From Chrysomallon squamiferum (Eukaryota; Mollusca; Gastropoda; Neomphalida; Peltospiridae): 64,000 bases of DNA. The notes beneath the pieces are model-generated. The model saw only the letters and a program-made list of their open reading frames with translations. It made no database searches and was not told where the DNA came from. The translations under genes and the position numbers were made by a program. Each line of letters begins with the position of its first letter. The stretch's first letter is position 1. This document shows positions 1-11,304 of this stretch, piece after piece. The stretch is from positions 1-64,000 of the forward strand of contig CM022668.1 in the NCBI GenBank assembly GCA_012295275.1. Reading direction: 5' to 3'.

Positions 1-1379
1 TAGAATGCAAGTCAGTAAATTAACAATTATGTGAGTAAGAATGTAAGTAAGTACTTAAATATTGACCTAAGTTAGCAAGGAAGAGAATAAGTAAGTAAAT
101 AGTAACCTAAGTAAGTACATTAACAATTATCTAACTAAGAAATAAATTAAGTAAGTAAGTAAATAATGACCTATGTAAGCAAGGATGCAAGTTTCTAAGT
201 AAGTGAGAATGCAAGTAAGTACATTAACAATTATCTAAGTAATAAATAAATTAAGTAATTAAGTAAATAATGACCTATGTAAGCAAGGATGCAAGTTTCT
301 AAGTAAGTGAGAATGCAAGTAAGTACATTAACAATTATCTAAGTAATAAATAAATTAAGTAATTACGTAAATAATGACCTAAGTAAGCAAGGAAGCAAGT
401 AACTAAGTAAGTCAGAATGCAAGTCAGTACATTTACAATTATGTGAGTAAGAATGTAAGTACGAAGTTAACTAATGTCCTAAATTAGCAAGGAAGCGAGT
501 AAGTTAGTAAATAGTAACCTAAGTAAGTACATTAACAATTACCTAACTATGAAAGAAAGTAAGTAAATACTAAATAATGATCTAAATTGGCAAGGAAGCG
601 ACCAACTAAGAGAAAATGCAAATTTGTACATTAACAATTATCTAAGTAAGAACTTAATTAAGTACGTAAATAATGACCTAAGTAAGCAAGGATGCAAGTT
701 ACTAAGTTAGTGAGAATGCAAGTAAGTACCTTAACAATTATCTAAGGAAGAAATAAATTCAGTACTTACGTAAATAATGAGCTAAGTAAGCAAGGAAACA
801 AGTAACTAAGTAAGTGAGAATGCAAGTCAGTACATTAACAATTATGTGAGTAAGAATGTAAGTAAGTACTTAACTAATGACCTAAGTTAGCAAGGAAGAT
901 AATAAGTAAGTAAATAGCAACCTTAGTAAGTACATTAATAATTATCTAACAAAGAAACAAATTAAGTAAGAAATAAATAAGTAAATAAATAATGACCTAA
1001 GTAAGAAAGGATGCAAGTTTCTAAGTAAGTGAGAATGGAAGTAAGTACATTAACAATTATCTAAGTAATAAATAAATTAAGTAATTACGTAAATAATGAC
1101 CTAAGTAAGCAAGGAAGCAAGTAAGTAAGTAAGTGAGAATGCAAGTCAGTACATTAACAATTATGTGAGTAAGAATGTAAGTAAGTACTTAAATATTGAC
1201 CTAAGTTAGCAAGGAAGCGAGTAAGTTAGTAAATAGTAACCTAGGTAAGTACATTAACAATTACCTAACTATGAAAGAAAGTAAGTAAGTACGTGAATAA
1301 TGATCTAAGACGGCAAGGAAGCTAGCAACTAAGAGAAAATTGAAATTTGTACATTAACAATTATCGAAGTAAGAACTTA
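1..1379 (+). repeat. TAAGT-rich satellite, higher-order array, left block
   Basis: Tandem 100- and 104-bp monomers, each opening with a form of ATTAACAATTA followed by TCTAAGTAAG, TGTGAGTAAG or CCTAACTATG. Monomers begin near 19, 121, 231, 325, 428, 531, 632, 729, 834, 935, 1049, 1151, 1252 and 1352. The types are the same as in the 31-kb array at 18443-49708, in a similar but not identical order: an extra mixed monomer sits near 231 and a hybrid near 1151. The + strand is purine-rich and stop codons occur in every + frame, so nothing is coded here. Confidence 0.95.
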
Positions 1380-1774
1380 TGTTACTCACATAATTGTAAA
1401 TGAACTGACTTGCATTCTCACTTACTTAGAAACTTGCAACCTTGCTTACTTAGGTCATTATTTACTTACTTAATTAATTTATTTCTTAGATAATTATTAA
1501 TCTACTTACTTACGTTACTATTTACTTATTTACTAGCTTCCTTGGTAACTTAGGTCATTTGTTAAGTACTTACTTACATTCTTACTCACATAGCTGTTAA
1601 TGTACTGACTTGCATTCTCACTTACTTACTTACTGTCTTTCTAAATTATCTAATTATTTACGTACTTACTACCTTACTTGCTTACTTAGGTAATTATTTA
1701 CGTACTTTCTTGGTTTCTTGATTACTTAGGTAATTATTTATGTACATCCTTACATTCTCATTTACTAAATCATT
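1380..1774 (-). repeat. Satellite block in reverse orientation
   Basis: At about 1380 the text switches from AAGTAAG-type words to their reverse complements (CTTACTTA, TTGCATTCTCACTTAC, TAGGTCATTATTTAC), and it switches back at about 1775. The block therefore holds roughly four monomers in inverted orientation. It is the only clear orientation switch I see in either array. Confidence 0.9.
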
Positions 1775-2562
1775 ATGTAAGTAAGGAATAAAGCAAATAA
1801 GTACGTAAATAATTACCTAAGTAAGCAAGAAACCATGTTAGTACGTAAATAGTTACCTAAGTAAGCAAGAAAGCATGTAACTACATAATTAATTACCTAA
1901 GTAAGTAAGAATATAAGTAAGTACATTATCAATTATCTATGTTCGGAATAAAGCAACTAAGTACGTAAATAATTACCTAAGTAAGCATGAAAGCAAGTAA
2001 GAACGTAAATAATTACCTAAGTAAGCGAGTAATCTTGTAAATTCGTAAATAATTACCTAACTAAGCAAGGAAGCAAGTAAGTACATAAATAATTACCTAA
2101 GTAAGAAAGAAAGTAATTAAGCACGTAAATAATTACCTAAGGAAGCAAGAAAATACATAAATCATTACCTAGCTAAGGAAAGAAGCAAGTAAGTACTTGA
2201 ATAATTACCTAAGTAAGCAGTAAGGCAAGTAAGTACGGAAATAATTACCTAAGTAAGTTAGGATGTAGGTAAGAACTCTAAGAATTATCTAACTAAGAAA
2301 GAAAATAATTAAGTTCGTGAATAATTAGCTAAGTAAGCAAGAAAGCAAGTATGTACGTAAATAATTACCTAAGTAAGCGAGTAAGCTAGTAAGTACGTAA
2401 ATAATTGCATAATTAAGTAAGGAAGCAAGTAAGTACGTAAATAATTACCTAACAAAGAAAGTAAGTATGTACGTAAATAATTACGTAAGTAAGGAAGAAA
2501 GCAAGTAAATGCATAAATAATTATCTAAGTCAGAAAGAAAATAAGTAACTACGTAAATAATT
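1775..2562 (+). repeat. Satellite edge array with ~40-bp units
   Basis: The unit reads approximately GTACGTAAATAATTACC then TAAGTAAGCAAGAAAGCAAG, about 40 bp, repeated with modest divergence. It resembles the second half of the 100-bp monomer and marks the satellite edge next to the low-copy block. The array stops abruptly at ATAATTAGGG, where the minisatellite starts. Confidence 0.9.
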
Positions 2563-3226
2563 AGGGTTTTACCACTGCAACAACAGCAGATATGTAATGG
2601 ACGTCTTACAACAATAAATATGGATATACCTAGTGCTTTTCTACCACAACAACACAACACACGTAATCGATGTCTGACAACAATAAATATGGTTATGGTT
2701 AGGGTTTTACCACTGCAATAACAGCAGCTATGAAGTCGATGTTTGACAACAATATTTATCGGTATGCATAGTCTTTTACCACTACAACAACAGCAGACAT
2801 GTAGTCGATGTCCGATTATAATAAATATGGGATTTGGTACTGTTTTACTACTACAACAACAGCAGACATGTATTTGATGTTTGACAATAATACATTTTTA
2901 TATGGCTAATGTTTTAACACTAAAACAAAAGTAGATGTGATGTGTATGTCTGACAACAATAAATATGGGTATAGTACTGTTTACCACTACAACAACAGCA
3001 GACATGTAGTCGATGTGTGACAACACCAACAAATATGGGTATGCCTAGTGTTTTACCACTACAACAACAGCAGACACGTAGTCAATATCAGACAACAGTA
3101 AATATGTGTTTTACCACTACAACAACAGCAGAGATGTAACAACAATAAATATGGGTATCCTTAGAGTATTTCCACTACTATAACAGCAGACAGGTAGTGT
3201 GTAGCTGACAGCAATAAATATGGGTA
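2563..3226 (+). repeat. Minisatellite, ~68-bp unit, copy 1
   Basis: About nine to ten degenerate copies of a unit containing CCACTACAACAACAGCAGAC, then ATGTAGTCGATGTCTGACAA, then CAATAAATATGGGTATG and GTGTTTTA. The last recognisable unit ends near 3226. The repeated ACAACAACAGCAG word can be read as a glutamine run in one frame, but there is no gene context. Confidence 0.9.
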
Positions 3227-4529
3227 ACACAGTGATTGAAATTGCCACTGGAAGGTCTGACAAAACCTTCAGGAAAAAATAGTGAAACCTGTAATACTCT
3301 GAAGAAGACTTCTGAAACAGTCTCCTCTTTGCTTCGTAAAGTTACACATTGAACCAGGTTATCTAAAGACTGCTTTTCAAAAGTCACTTCTTATATTAAC
3401 TTCAACTTAAAATTGGTTATTATACAGTTTGACACCACTCCAACTTTTAATAAAACAGAATAAACTACAGTCGCTGATCCAGTGGAGATGAATTTACTTC
3501 TTTTTCTTATTTTCTTTTTCTTGTTTAATTTTCATTCCAAATATAATGATTGAATTTTACAAATTTTACTAAGTCACTCAAAATACATTAAACATGATAT
3601 CACAGACACCTGTAAGATATTTGTATCTGTGACATTTAATAATTTCATCTTAACCATAACAGTGTTGCCAATGTACAACACAAAACAATGTATATAATTC
3701 ATTTTTTCCAACTGAAATGGGTTGTATTTTAATTACAACTGCTGGAAACTGGTGCATAATGAACTCTTCATAGCTGAAAGTACAATGAAAAGAAGCCTGT
3801 GATATTTCAGGCGAGAAATGGTATCCATCTGCCTGCTTTTCTTGGATATGACACATGCATTGAAACCAGTAAAACATGAAGATATGCTGGATACGTGCTA
3901 TTAGGAAAGAACCACCAGAGTGCTTATAGGTAACTCCATTCAAAACTGTTTAGATGTTGTGACATATGAGCTTAAACACAAAAGCAGTTCACTCTGAAGT
4001 AAGCAAAAGCAGATTTTAACAGTTTTATGGCTTTGCACCACACCACATGCTGTCCGAGTCCTTACTGTTTGACTAAGTAATGAAACACCTGTACTTCCCA
4101 TTCTCTTTTTCTTCTTCTTTTATTACTTTTACCAGATAAATCACATTAACATACTGATTTTACTACCGATTATTGATGCATACACATCACCTAAAGTGTT
4201 TGTGACAGTCTAACTGATCTAACATTCTCAGCATTCATTAGAAAGAGAAAATGTTTAAATTTTTCTTTAAATCACAACTTGGCAAAATATGTGCAGCTTT
4301 GGGAAACAACTGGACTCCCAATCCAGCCACCACTAACCGTTATTTTATTTCTGGATCTGCAACTGAATTGGTTATTCCTATGTTTGGCTATGACCAGTGT
4401 TTTGCCGTGATTAAACTGGTTATTTCTGATGTTTGGTGCTAGAAATTCTGAAATCCAGTAGGTATCTCTCACGTCAGATATTTTATTATTTTACTCAATG
4501 GGATATTATAATCTTTATGATTAAAAAAT
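3227..4529. other. Low-copy spacer without a recognised gene, copy 1
   Basis: No intact gene is recognised. A 98-codon open frame on the minus strand (3650-3943) has no ATG; it opens just after a stop and begins at TTG. A plausible splice acceptor (pyrimidine-rich, ending CTTCAG) lies upstream of it on the minus strand near 4000. A second short frame lies at 4251-4442. Both persist in copy 2, but the copies are too similar for this to show selection. Confidence 0.5.
3650..3943 (-). other. Unrecognised open frame, possible exon fragment, copy 1
   Basis: The frame runs 97 residues to a stop without an ATG start. Composition is less biased than the AT-rich surroundings, with several Cys, His and Trp residues (for example WFQCMCHIQE and CVVHWQHC). 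I do not recognise a family. Copy 2 (51162-51455) keeps the frame with a handful of substitutions, mostly amino-acid-changing (for example K to N, K to M and EL to DV), which argues against purifying selection. It may be a chance frame, an old exon or a transposon scrap. Confidence 0.15.
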
Positions 4530-4760
4530 ATTCTACAAATCTGCTCTACAAACAGAAAGATATCAGAATTATTCTACAAATCTGACATAAAAGCAGAAGA
4601 CATCTTGAATCATGGCACCAATCTGCCATACAAACATGAAGATATCAGAATTATTACGTAAACATGCCAGACAAATGTGAAGATATCTGAATATTCTACA
4701 AATGTGCAACACAAAGATACCTTCATTTATTCTACAAATCTGCCATGTAAATATGATGCC
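4530..4760 (+). repeat. Degenerate ~45-bp tandem repeat, copy 1
   Basis: Five to six imperfect units of the form ATTCTACAAATCTGCCATAC followed by AAACATGAAGATATCAGAATT. Units start near 4530, 4574, 4617, 4659, 4693 and 4735. Each is diverged, so this is an old array. Confidence 0.75.
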
Positions 4761-5306
4761 AAAAATTATAAATAAGAAAGCTAAACAGTTTACAGCAGAT
4801 AAATTTGGATTATTATTTAGGGATCTTAAGCAAACTATTTCAAACTATGTTCTGGGAAAACAATAGGGGCCCTTAACTGAAATCCCAGGACACAGAATTA
4901 AAATAGACAAGTAAATATCTGATGAAAAATTAAATTAATAAATAAAATAATGTTTATAGAAAAATAAATAAAATAAAATAAAATAACATTTGAAATATTT
5001 TAAATATAAAATAAAAAAAAATCATCAGTATTCACAGTGAAATTAGAAAGAGGAAATGAGAGAAACAAGACTGATCACACATCGCTCTTGTGTGATGCAT
5101 GTAAAATATCCTTTGCTGTTAACTAGTAAAAAAATAAAACTACCAAACAGTTTGATCATCATACAAGAAAACATTAATTTCATTCAAAGTTGCTTTTTAA
5201 AGACTTGTATATAATTTCTGAAGTTCTCCATATTATTATTATTTCTGAGCTAATGGTGAAATGTTTTATTTCTTTAAATATCTCATTTATTTATTTTTAT
5301 TTAGTT

Positions 5307-5342
<36 letters not shown>

Positions 5343-8300
5343 TTACATTTAAATGTTGTTTGTATGGCAGATTGAGGTGAGCAAAATCCCACAGACAATA
5401 TAAAATATCTGGATGATGGTCCAACATGTTTCAACTGAATAAAATAAAAATTTTGAAACAGGACATAAATTATTTTATCTATGTTTATAATACATCTGTA
5501 CACATGAGAAATGGGCTGTTGATCAATATAAACTTTTATAAGATTCTGAAACTGTTTGTCCCATCTGTGTCTACTACCAAGTTTAAATCCCATGAAAAGT
5601 TCATTTTTTTTAATTACATAAAATCAATTTAACATCCCTCCAATGAAACAGGCTTTCATCATCTAATAGCAAACACTTAACCAATAATAAACACAACCTG
5701 TTGTAATTCAATGTATCATACAGGTTAAAACTGTGACCATTTATCAGCAAATACAATAACTGAAAAAAAATCTCAGGATTTTTACAATAAAAAAATTCTG
5801 AAAGATTTAGGTCAGTTAGATAAAAATAATATGGGTATTAAAGGAAAATAATTCCTATGCAAGACCCCTCAAAAATATTAAATGCAATAGAGGTGTCTAA
5901 ACTAAATTTCAAATAACTGACTACCCACTGGCTATCATCCAGGACAAGGAACCCTTAGATCAGTCTGTATTCTGACACAGAGCATACACAAATAGTCAGG
6001 TGATATAAAGTTAAAATTAAAAGAGAACTTTTTTTTTTTTTTAAAAAATAATAAAACTAAATAATATCCATTCATGTTTTTGGAAATAAATATAAAATAA
6101 AGTATTTTTATTTTTGAATCATTCAAAGTTAATAATTTAAAAAGGAATTAAATGTTATAACTGAAAAGGTATTTTTTTGTACTAATGTTTTCCATATGGA
6201 ACAGCACAAATTTTAAGCATTTTACAATATTTTTAATTTTAATTTAAACATATAATTTAAAAAATGATCATAGATTTAAAAGCATAACTAAAAATAAATA
6301 AAATGTTAAGAGATTTGTGGTTAAAACAACATGTATAACAAGTATGTGAACTTTTAATACAGTAATTAGCAAATGTGTAAGACAATGGCTATGAAGTCCA
6401 TTATTTTAAAACTATTTTAATTCATATTAACTCTGTGTTTCTGTTTCTGTAAATTGGGAGTTGTTATTATTAATATACCACTGTACTTACTACATGTTTG
6501 TTATATATAAGACAAACACTGCAGTCCAATAAAAATAAATACATAAAATAGTATCCAGTTAAAAAAAATCTATACTCTTTAAATAGTATTTTTCAGGTAT
6601 GGTAAGTAAATTAAGATAAAAAGCAGTTTATGTTTTAACTATATTTAATATTCTTAATTTTCAAAATTGTTTTAATTAAAGGATTTTTCTCTTTAAAGAC
6701 TTTTTTTAGTATTCTTTTAGTATTCACGTCTATGTGCGCGTCTTTGCTTGTTTGATATTAATAGTTGTAACTTGTCTGCTAGGACATTTTACTGTAATCA
6801 GAACAGCAAAAACCAAGACCTTTGATTAATAACAACTGAGCAGTTGTACTTGAGTAAAACAAATACTGACTGTTTAAGTGAGAACTTGCACAGATTTACA
6901 AACTTGTCTTTAGTAACATGTCAGCTGTACATTAACTGACAGTCTTCTATTAGATCAATAATTATTATTATACTGTACTAAAATTAAGCAACATGAAAAC
7001 ACACATGAAAAGATATTCTTGTGACTAGTGCATTGGTGAAAAAATGTAACTTTATGTAGGATAAACTGAATACATCATGTCAAAAAATAAAATAAAATAA
7101 AATAATATAAAAGGACGAAATAGGACAAATATTTTTAGTATTTCCAGAGACTAAAAACCATGAACAGAATTAAAAACATGACTACACATATTCATCTAAG
7201 ACAATTCAAGTGGGAATCTGAGGTCTCAAAAGAATAGTAAACAAGAAGTAAGGCTGGTACATCGTAACTAATGTAACAATACTAATATTATAACAAAAAA
7301 TATATTTATTCACCTACAGAGACCATACAGAAATGAATCAATGAATCTCAAGTCACAAGTTTTGATAATGTCCTTTTTCTACCACATTTCATTTCTGGCA
7401 TTTTCTGCCTAAATGCATTCTTTTTTGTTGACGGCTATCAAATAATTGTCTTCAATCCATAAAATAACTAGCAAAAGAAAAATATTCTCATTGTAAGTAT
7501 AACTTATTATTAAGATATTACGACAAATAATTCTAAAATTAAAATATAAATAAATTAAAAGCATTTTCTCCATCTTTAAAATATATTATGAAAATATTAA
7601 TTGTATGGTAAAAAAATCGTTTTTTTTTAATATTACTGACTTCATTCAAGTTTAAACCAGAGTTATACTGCACACCACTAAGTCCAAAACTAGATTATAA
7701 TTACACTATACAAATATTTTGGATGATGAATTGATATTTTAGGATACAGTTTTTCTAAACTCAGTAATTACTTAGTTTAAACTAAAATTTTGAAAAGCTG
7801 AAGATAAAATATCAATATACACATTGGCCAATTTATTGAAATTTAGACAATATTTCTAAATTAAAAACTCCTGTCCGTCTTCTAACATTGAAAAAAAAAA
7901 AAATGATGTTAATACTGAAAAGAGAAAAGTTCTAAAATAATAATATAATATGCCAAACAATCTTTCTGAATTATAAAGAATTAAATATGATATTTTTTAG
8001 GAATTGTAATTGTAATTAATGGCAAAGTGTACTTACCTACAGTTATGAATGTTTTCAAAGTTTTCAACGTATTTAAAAAAAAAAATAAATAAAATAACAA
8101 ATTGACTTTTTTTTTTTTAATTGACTACATGGTAAAACTATCTTATCAGTTTGAAGTACTAATTTTCACTACAATACATATATTTGTATTTTTTCTTTTT
8201 TTATAATTTTTTAGCTTCATAAACAAACTAAAAATAAATAAATACATAAATAATTAATAATAATAAATAATAAATAAATAAATAAATAAAAAAATAAAAA

Positions 8301-8484
8301 AAAAAAGAACTTTTTTTTATAAAAAAAAATGTGAATAGCCGTTCTTGGTAATATTTTGCATTACAGTAAATAAACATAATATAAAATATATTGATCATCG
8401 GGCATATCAAAAATACAATAAAACTTGTTTGTTCTATTATTCATTTTAGTTTCTTTCTTTCTTTTTTTTTTTTTAAATTATTAA
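4761..8484. other. AT-rich intergenic or intronic-type sequence, copy 1
   Basis: No gene is recognised. There are short A/T homopolymers and TAAA-type runs, and a T33 run at 5309-5341. One isolated perfect splice-donor string (GTAG/GTAAGT on the minus strand, exon side ending at 8037) is present in both copies, but I can find no convincing exon attached to it. Confidence 0.6.
5309..5341 (+). repeat. Poly-T run, copy 1
   Basis: About 33 consecutive T. The copy-2 counterpart (52812-52849) differs in length and is interrupted by A. Confidence 0.9.

Positions 8485-8540
<56 letters not shown>
8485..8540 (+). repeat. (ATT)n microsatellite, copy 1
   Basis: About 18 perfect ATT units; copy 2 (55987-56026) is shorter. 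Confidence 0.95.
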
Positions 8541-8702
8541 AAATGCTAATTTTAATAAACTTTCTTTTTTTAAAACGATTTTTTCAGATACATATTTCAG
8601 TACATACAACGACCTGAGAATTGAAATATTTTTTGAATTTTCAGTTCACTACCGCAGACAATGAATACTCCCCTGACCCTAGTAACACAGACAAATACAC
8701 AG

Positions 8703-8711
8703 ACACACACA

Positions 8712-8764
<53 letters not shown>
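8703..8764 (+). repeat. (CA)n microsatellite, copy 1
   Basis: A nearly pure AC/CA run after a short imperfect lead-in. The counterpart in copy 2 is at 56187-56243. Confidence 0.95.
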
Positions 8765-8770
<6 letters not shown>

Positions 8771-9085
8771 TCTAAAATCCTTCTAAAATCCGTATGACTT
8801 GACTCCTTCGTAAATTCGTTTCAAAATACAATCTTTAGCTTATTATTATTCAGCGTAAAAGTTTTCTAAGCCAGCAAAGTAATAAAACACATATTGATTA
8901 TTTGTATCACTTTTTTTTTTTTTTTTATCAAAACAAATGGCTGACAACATCGTTGCACCTCTAGTTAGCAGAAAAATCTGTTGCATAGCTCATAAAATAT
9001 CATCACTTGAGCGGAGCGCTTTCTACACTTCTCAGTATAAAGTCTGATGTAGATAAATAAACTTCCTTGGTATCTGTGCACCTCA

Positions 9086-9186
9086 TGTGTATGTGTGTGT
9101 GTGTGTGTGTGTTTTTGTGTGTGTGTGTGTGTGCATTTGGTGTGTGTGTATGTTTGTGTGTTTTGCTTGTGTTTGGTGTGTGTATG
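9086..9186 (+). repeat. (TG)n imperfect microsatellite, copy 1
   Basis: TG-rich run with interruptions (TTTTTG, CATTTGG, TTTGCTT). The open frames read across it on both strands are repeat translations. Confidence 0.9.
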
Positions 9187-9310
9187 TTGATTTTAGACAG
9201 TCAAATAGGCATGGGACGGTCAGAAAGACAAAGAATGTTATTTTAAAGAGATTACAGAGAAACAGACTGCAGAAATGATGTGTAGATAGCTGAGCAGAGA
9301 CATCCGTGAG

Positions 9311-9512
9311 TGGATAGATAAATAGAAAAATTGATGAGATGATGAATGTATGATGGATGGATGTATAATGGAATCGCTTGAAGAGAGAAGAACTATACAT
9401 GTATATATGGATAGATAGGTGGTTGGATTAGATGTTTGTATGAACTGATAGACGGACAGAAGATTTGTACATGGAGGACTGGACAGAAGGACAGATAGAT
9501 GATACAGTAATG
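9311..9512 (+). repeat. Degenerate GATA/GATG/GACA-rich tract, copy 1
   Basis: Many GATAGAT, GATGATGA, GGATGGATG and GACAGA words dispersed over about 200 bp. The counterpart in copy 2 is at 56797-56998. Confidence 0.6.
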
Positions 9513-9627
9513 GTAATATTGTTTATTCTATACACTTTGTGAAAAGTCTACTGTTATGAGAAGATTCACATGACTATTTCCAGTCTGGGTCCGAAAACTC
9601 ATAGTGAATAAAGACTCCACAAGAATC

Positions 9628-9641
9628 TGTCTCATGAGACA
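9628..9641. repeat. Perfect 14-bp palindrome TGTCTCATGAGACA, copy 1
   Basis: The sequence equals its own reverse complement. It is kept in copy 2 at 57114-57127. No known function is implied. Confidence 0.8.
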
Positions 9642-9724
9642 CCTCACCAGTTGAAACCAGACACACACACACAGACAGACAGACACACAGCCATCATGTT
9701 AAATCACCCTATTTGAAAAAAAAA

Positions 9725-9732
<8 letters not shown>

Positions 9733-9815
<83 letters not shown>
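9733..9815 (+). repeat. (GA)n microsatellite, copy 1
   Basis: About 41 pure AG units following a poly-A run. In copy 2 (57221-57236) only about 7-8 units remain. Confidence 0.95.
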
Positions 9816-9818
<3 letters not shown>

Positions 9819-9820
9819 GA

Positions 9821-10000
9821 TTACATTGAGATCATTAGGAATGAACAATCGGAGATCATCGTATGTTTCCGTGAATGCAAAGAACAAATAAAAAAAAAAA
9901 AAAATGATGAGAGAGATAATTACATATTGAGATCATTAGGAATGAACAATCGGAGATCATCGTATGTTTCCGTGAATGCAAAGAACAAATAAAAAATAAA
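9821..10000 (+). repeat. 101-bp local tandem duplication, specific to copy 1
   Basis: The segment from GAGATCATTAGGAATGAAC through GAATGCAAAGAACAAATAAA occurs twice, starting at 9828 and 9929, an offset of 101 bp. Copy 2 has it once (from about 57247), so the duplication occurred after the copies diverged or was lost in copy 2. The adjacent (GA)n is a likely slippage partner. Confidence 0.9.
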
Positions 10001-10220
10001 AAATGAATCATGTTTTTATTAAGCCGTATGCCTTCTATTTTCTTATTTAACTGACGATTTTAAAAATAAATGTTCCTGCCCGAAATCACTGTTCGGTTCT
10101 GATTATAATCTGTTTTCCTCTTTGTGTTACTGTTAACAAAATTACCATTCGCGTCTGCCAAAAACAAGTAATAAATAAAATAAATTAATTCATTCATTCA
10201 TTTAATTAAAATTAAAATTA

Positions 10221-10236
10221 AAATAATAATAATACA

Positions 10237-10300
<64 letters not shown>

Positions 10301-10301
10301 T
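10221..10301 (+). repeat. (AAT)n microsatellite, copy 1
   Basis: AAT/ATA trinucleotide run with one ACA interruption. Copy 2 (57617-57671) is shorter. Confidence 0.95.
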
Positions 10302-11304
10302 ATCAATGCTGTAAGTGATATATTTACAAAAATATATGACTGAATTTTTAACAATCTTTTATTATATTTTATACCTTGTTTCAGTCTTGTAATTCATGTG
10401 CAAACAGTATTATAATATTTCCATTTTAAGGTTAATAACCCTCATTGGGCCTCCCTCTACCGGCTGTAGAAATAGTATTTATGCATGTATCTCTTAGTTT
10501 GCGAAATAAAACAAATTCATAAGATCTAGATGATTAAATACATTTAGAAGGGATAAATTAGAAAACCGGAAATTTTATTTTTTTAGGGGTTCATCATTTC
10601 TCTTTGAAAAAAAAAATAAGAAGAAGAAGAATATTAATAATAAATATAATAAAAAATAATATAAATAATTTTTAAAAATGTAATAAAAACGTATATACAA
10701 AAAATAAATAATCACAAATGACTGCTAGTTTTAGATCACAACAACAAAAATGAAAATTGAAGTCTCGTGACCGTAGATATTTATCGTTTAGGGCGTGAGA
10801 AAATAAATGCTCAAAACCTCCCCCGATTTTGTGCTGAAGGCCTCCTGTATACAGCCTGTAACTAACATTATGTCGAGAAGTTATGTGCTTAATTAACTTT
10901 GATGATTTTATTAGGCAAAGCGGCACAATCAGGCAATGAATACGTAACCGGCTTCCATGTCATCAACCCAGATTTAATCACATAAATAGTAAGTTGGAGG
11001 TTCAGTCGATATTTTATAAAAAGAATGGCCATGGTCTGGTGACGTCACCTTCAGATTGCCGATGTGTGGCTGCTTTAATCTTCATTTCTGTTATTTCTTA
11101 AGGATAAAATATTTGTCTTTCCGATAATGCTTTTTAAAAGCGGTTTGTTTTTTGAAAATAGTCAGTAGATTTTACCGAATTTTTCATCAAAGTTTTCTAC
11201 CACATTCAAACTTTCATGTAAAGTTTATAATACTTTTAAGATTATGATACATTTATAAGAATATCACTTCCAGGCCACTTATTCATTTACTTTTCTGTTT
11301 CTAA
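10302..11304. other. Low-copy spacer upstream of the transposase pseudogene, copy 1
   Basis: No gene is supported. An 84-residue minus frame (10672-10926) is broken in copy 2 by one extra C in the C-run near 10820, so it is not treated as coding. A cAMP-response-element-like palindrome lies at 11040-11047. Confidence 0.6.
11040..11047. promoter_or_regulatory. CRE-like palindrome TGACGTCA, copy 1
   Basis: A perfect 8-bp CREB/ATF consensus, lying in a 12-bp palindrome GGTGACGTCACC (11038-11049). The 8-mer is retained in copy 2 (58411-58418), where one flanking base differs. It lies about 260 bp upstream of the transposase remnant. A single 8-mer can occur by chance, and no promoter is otherwise evident. 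Confidence 0.3.

Noticed and set aside
4251-4472. Overlapping small frames on both strands, also present in copy 2
   Set aside because: No domain, no splice context, and both strands are equally open, so chance is the simplest explanation.
5306-5593. 95-residue minus-strand frame ending in poly-Lys
   Set aside because: The lysine run is the poly-T tract, and in copy 2 the end of the frame is different.
8027-8037. Isolated perfect splice donor on the minus strand
   Set aside because: GTAG/GTAAGT is present in both copies, but no upstream acceptor or coding exon could be attached to it.
9083-9400. His/Thr-rich frame on the minus strand and Cys/Val-rich frame on the plus strand
   Set aside because: Translations of the (TG)n tract and its flank; length and start differ in copy 2.
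10672-10926. 84-residue minus-strand frame with a Cys cluster
   Set aside because: One extra base in the C-run of copy 2 shifts the frame and changes the N-terminus, so the two copies do not encode the same product.
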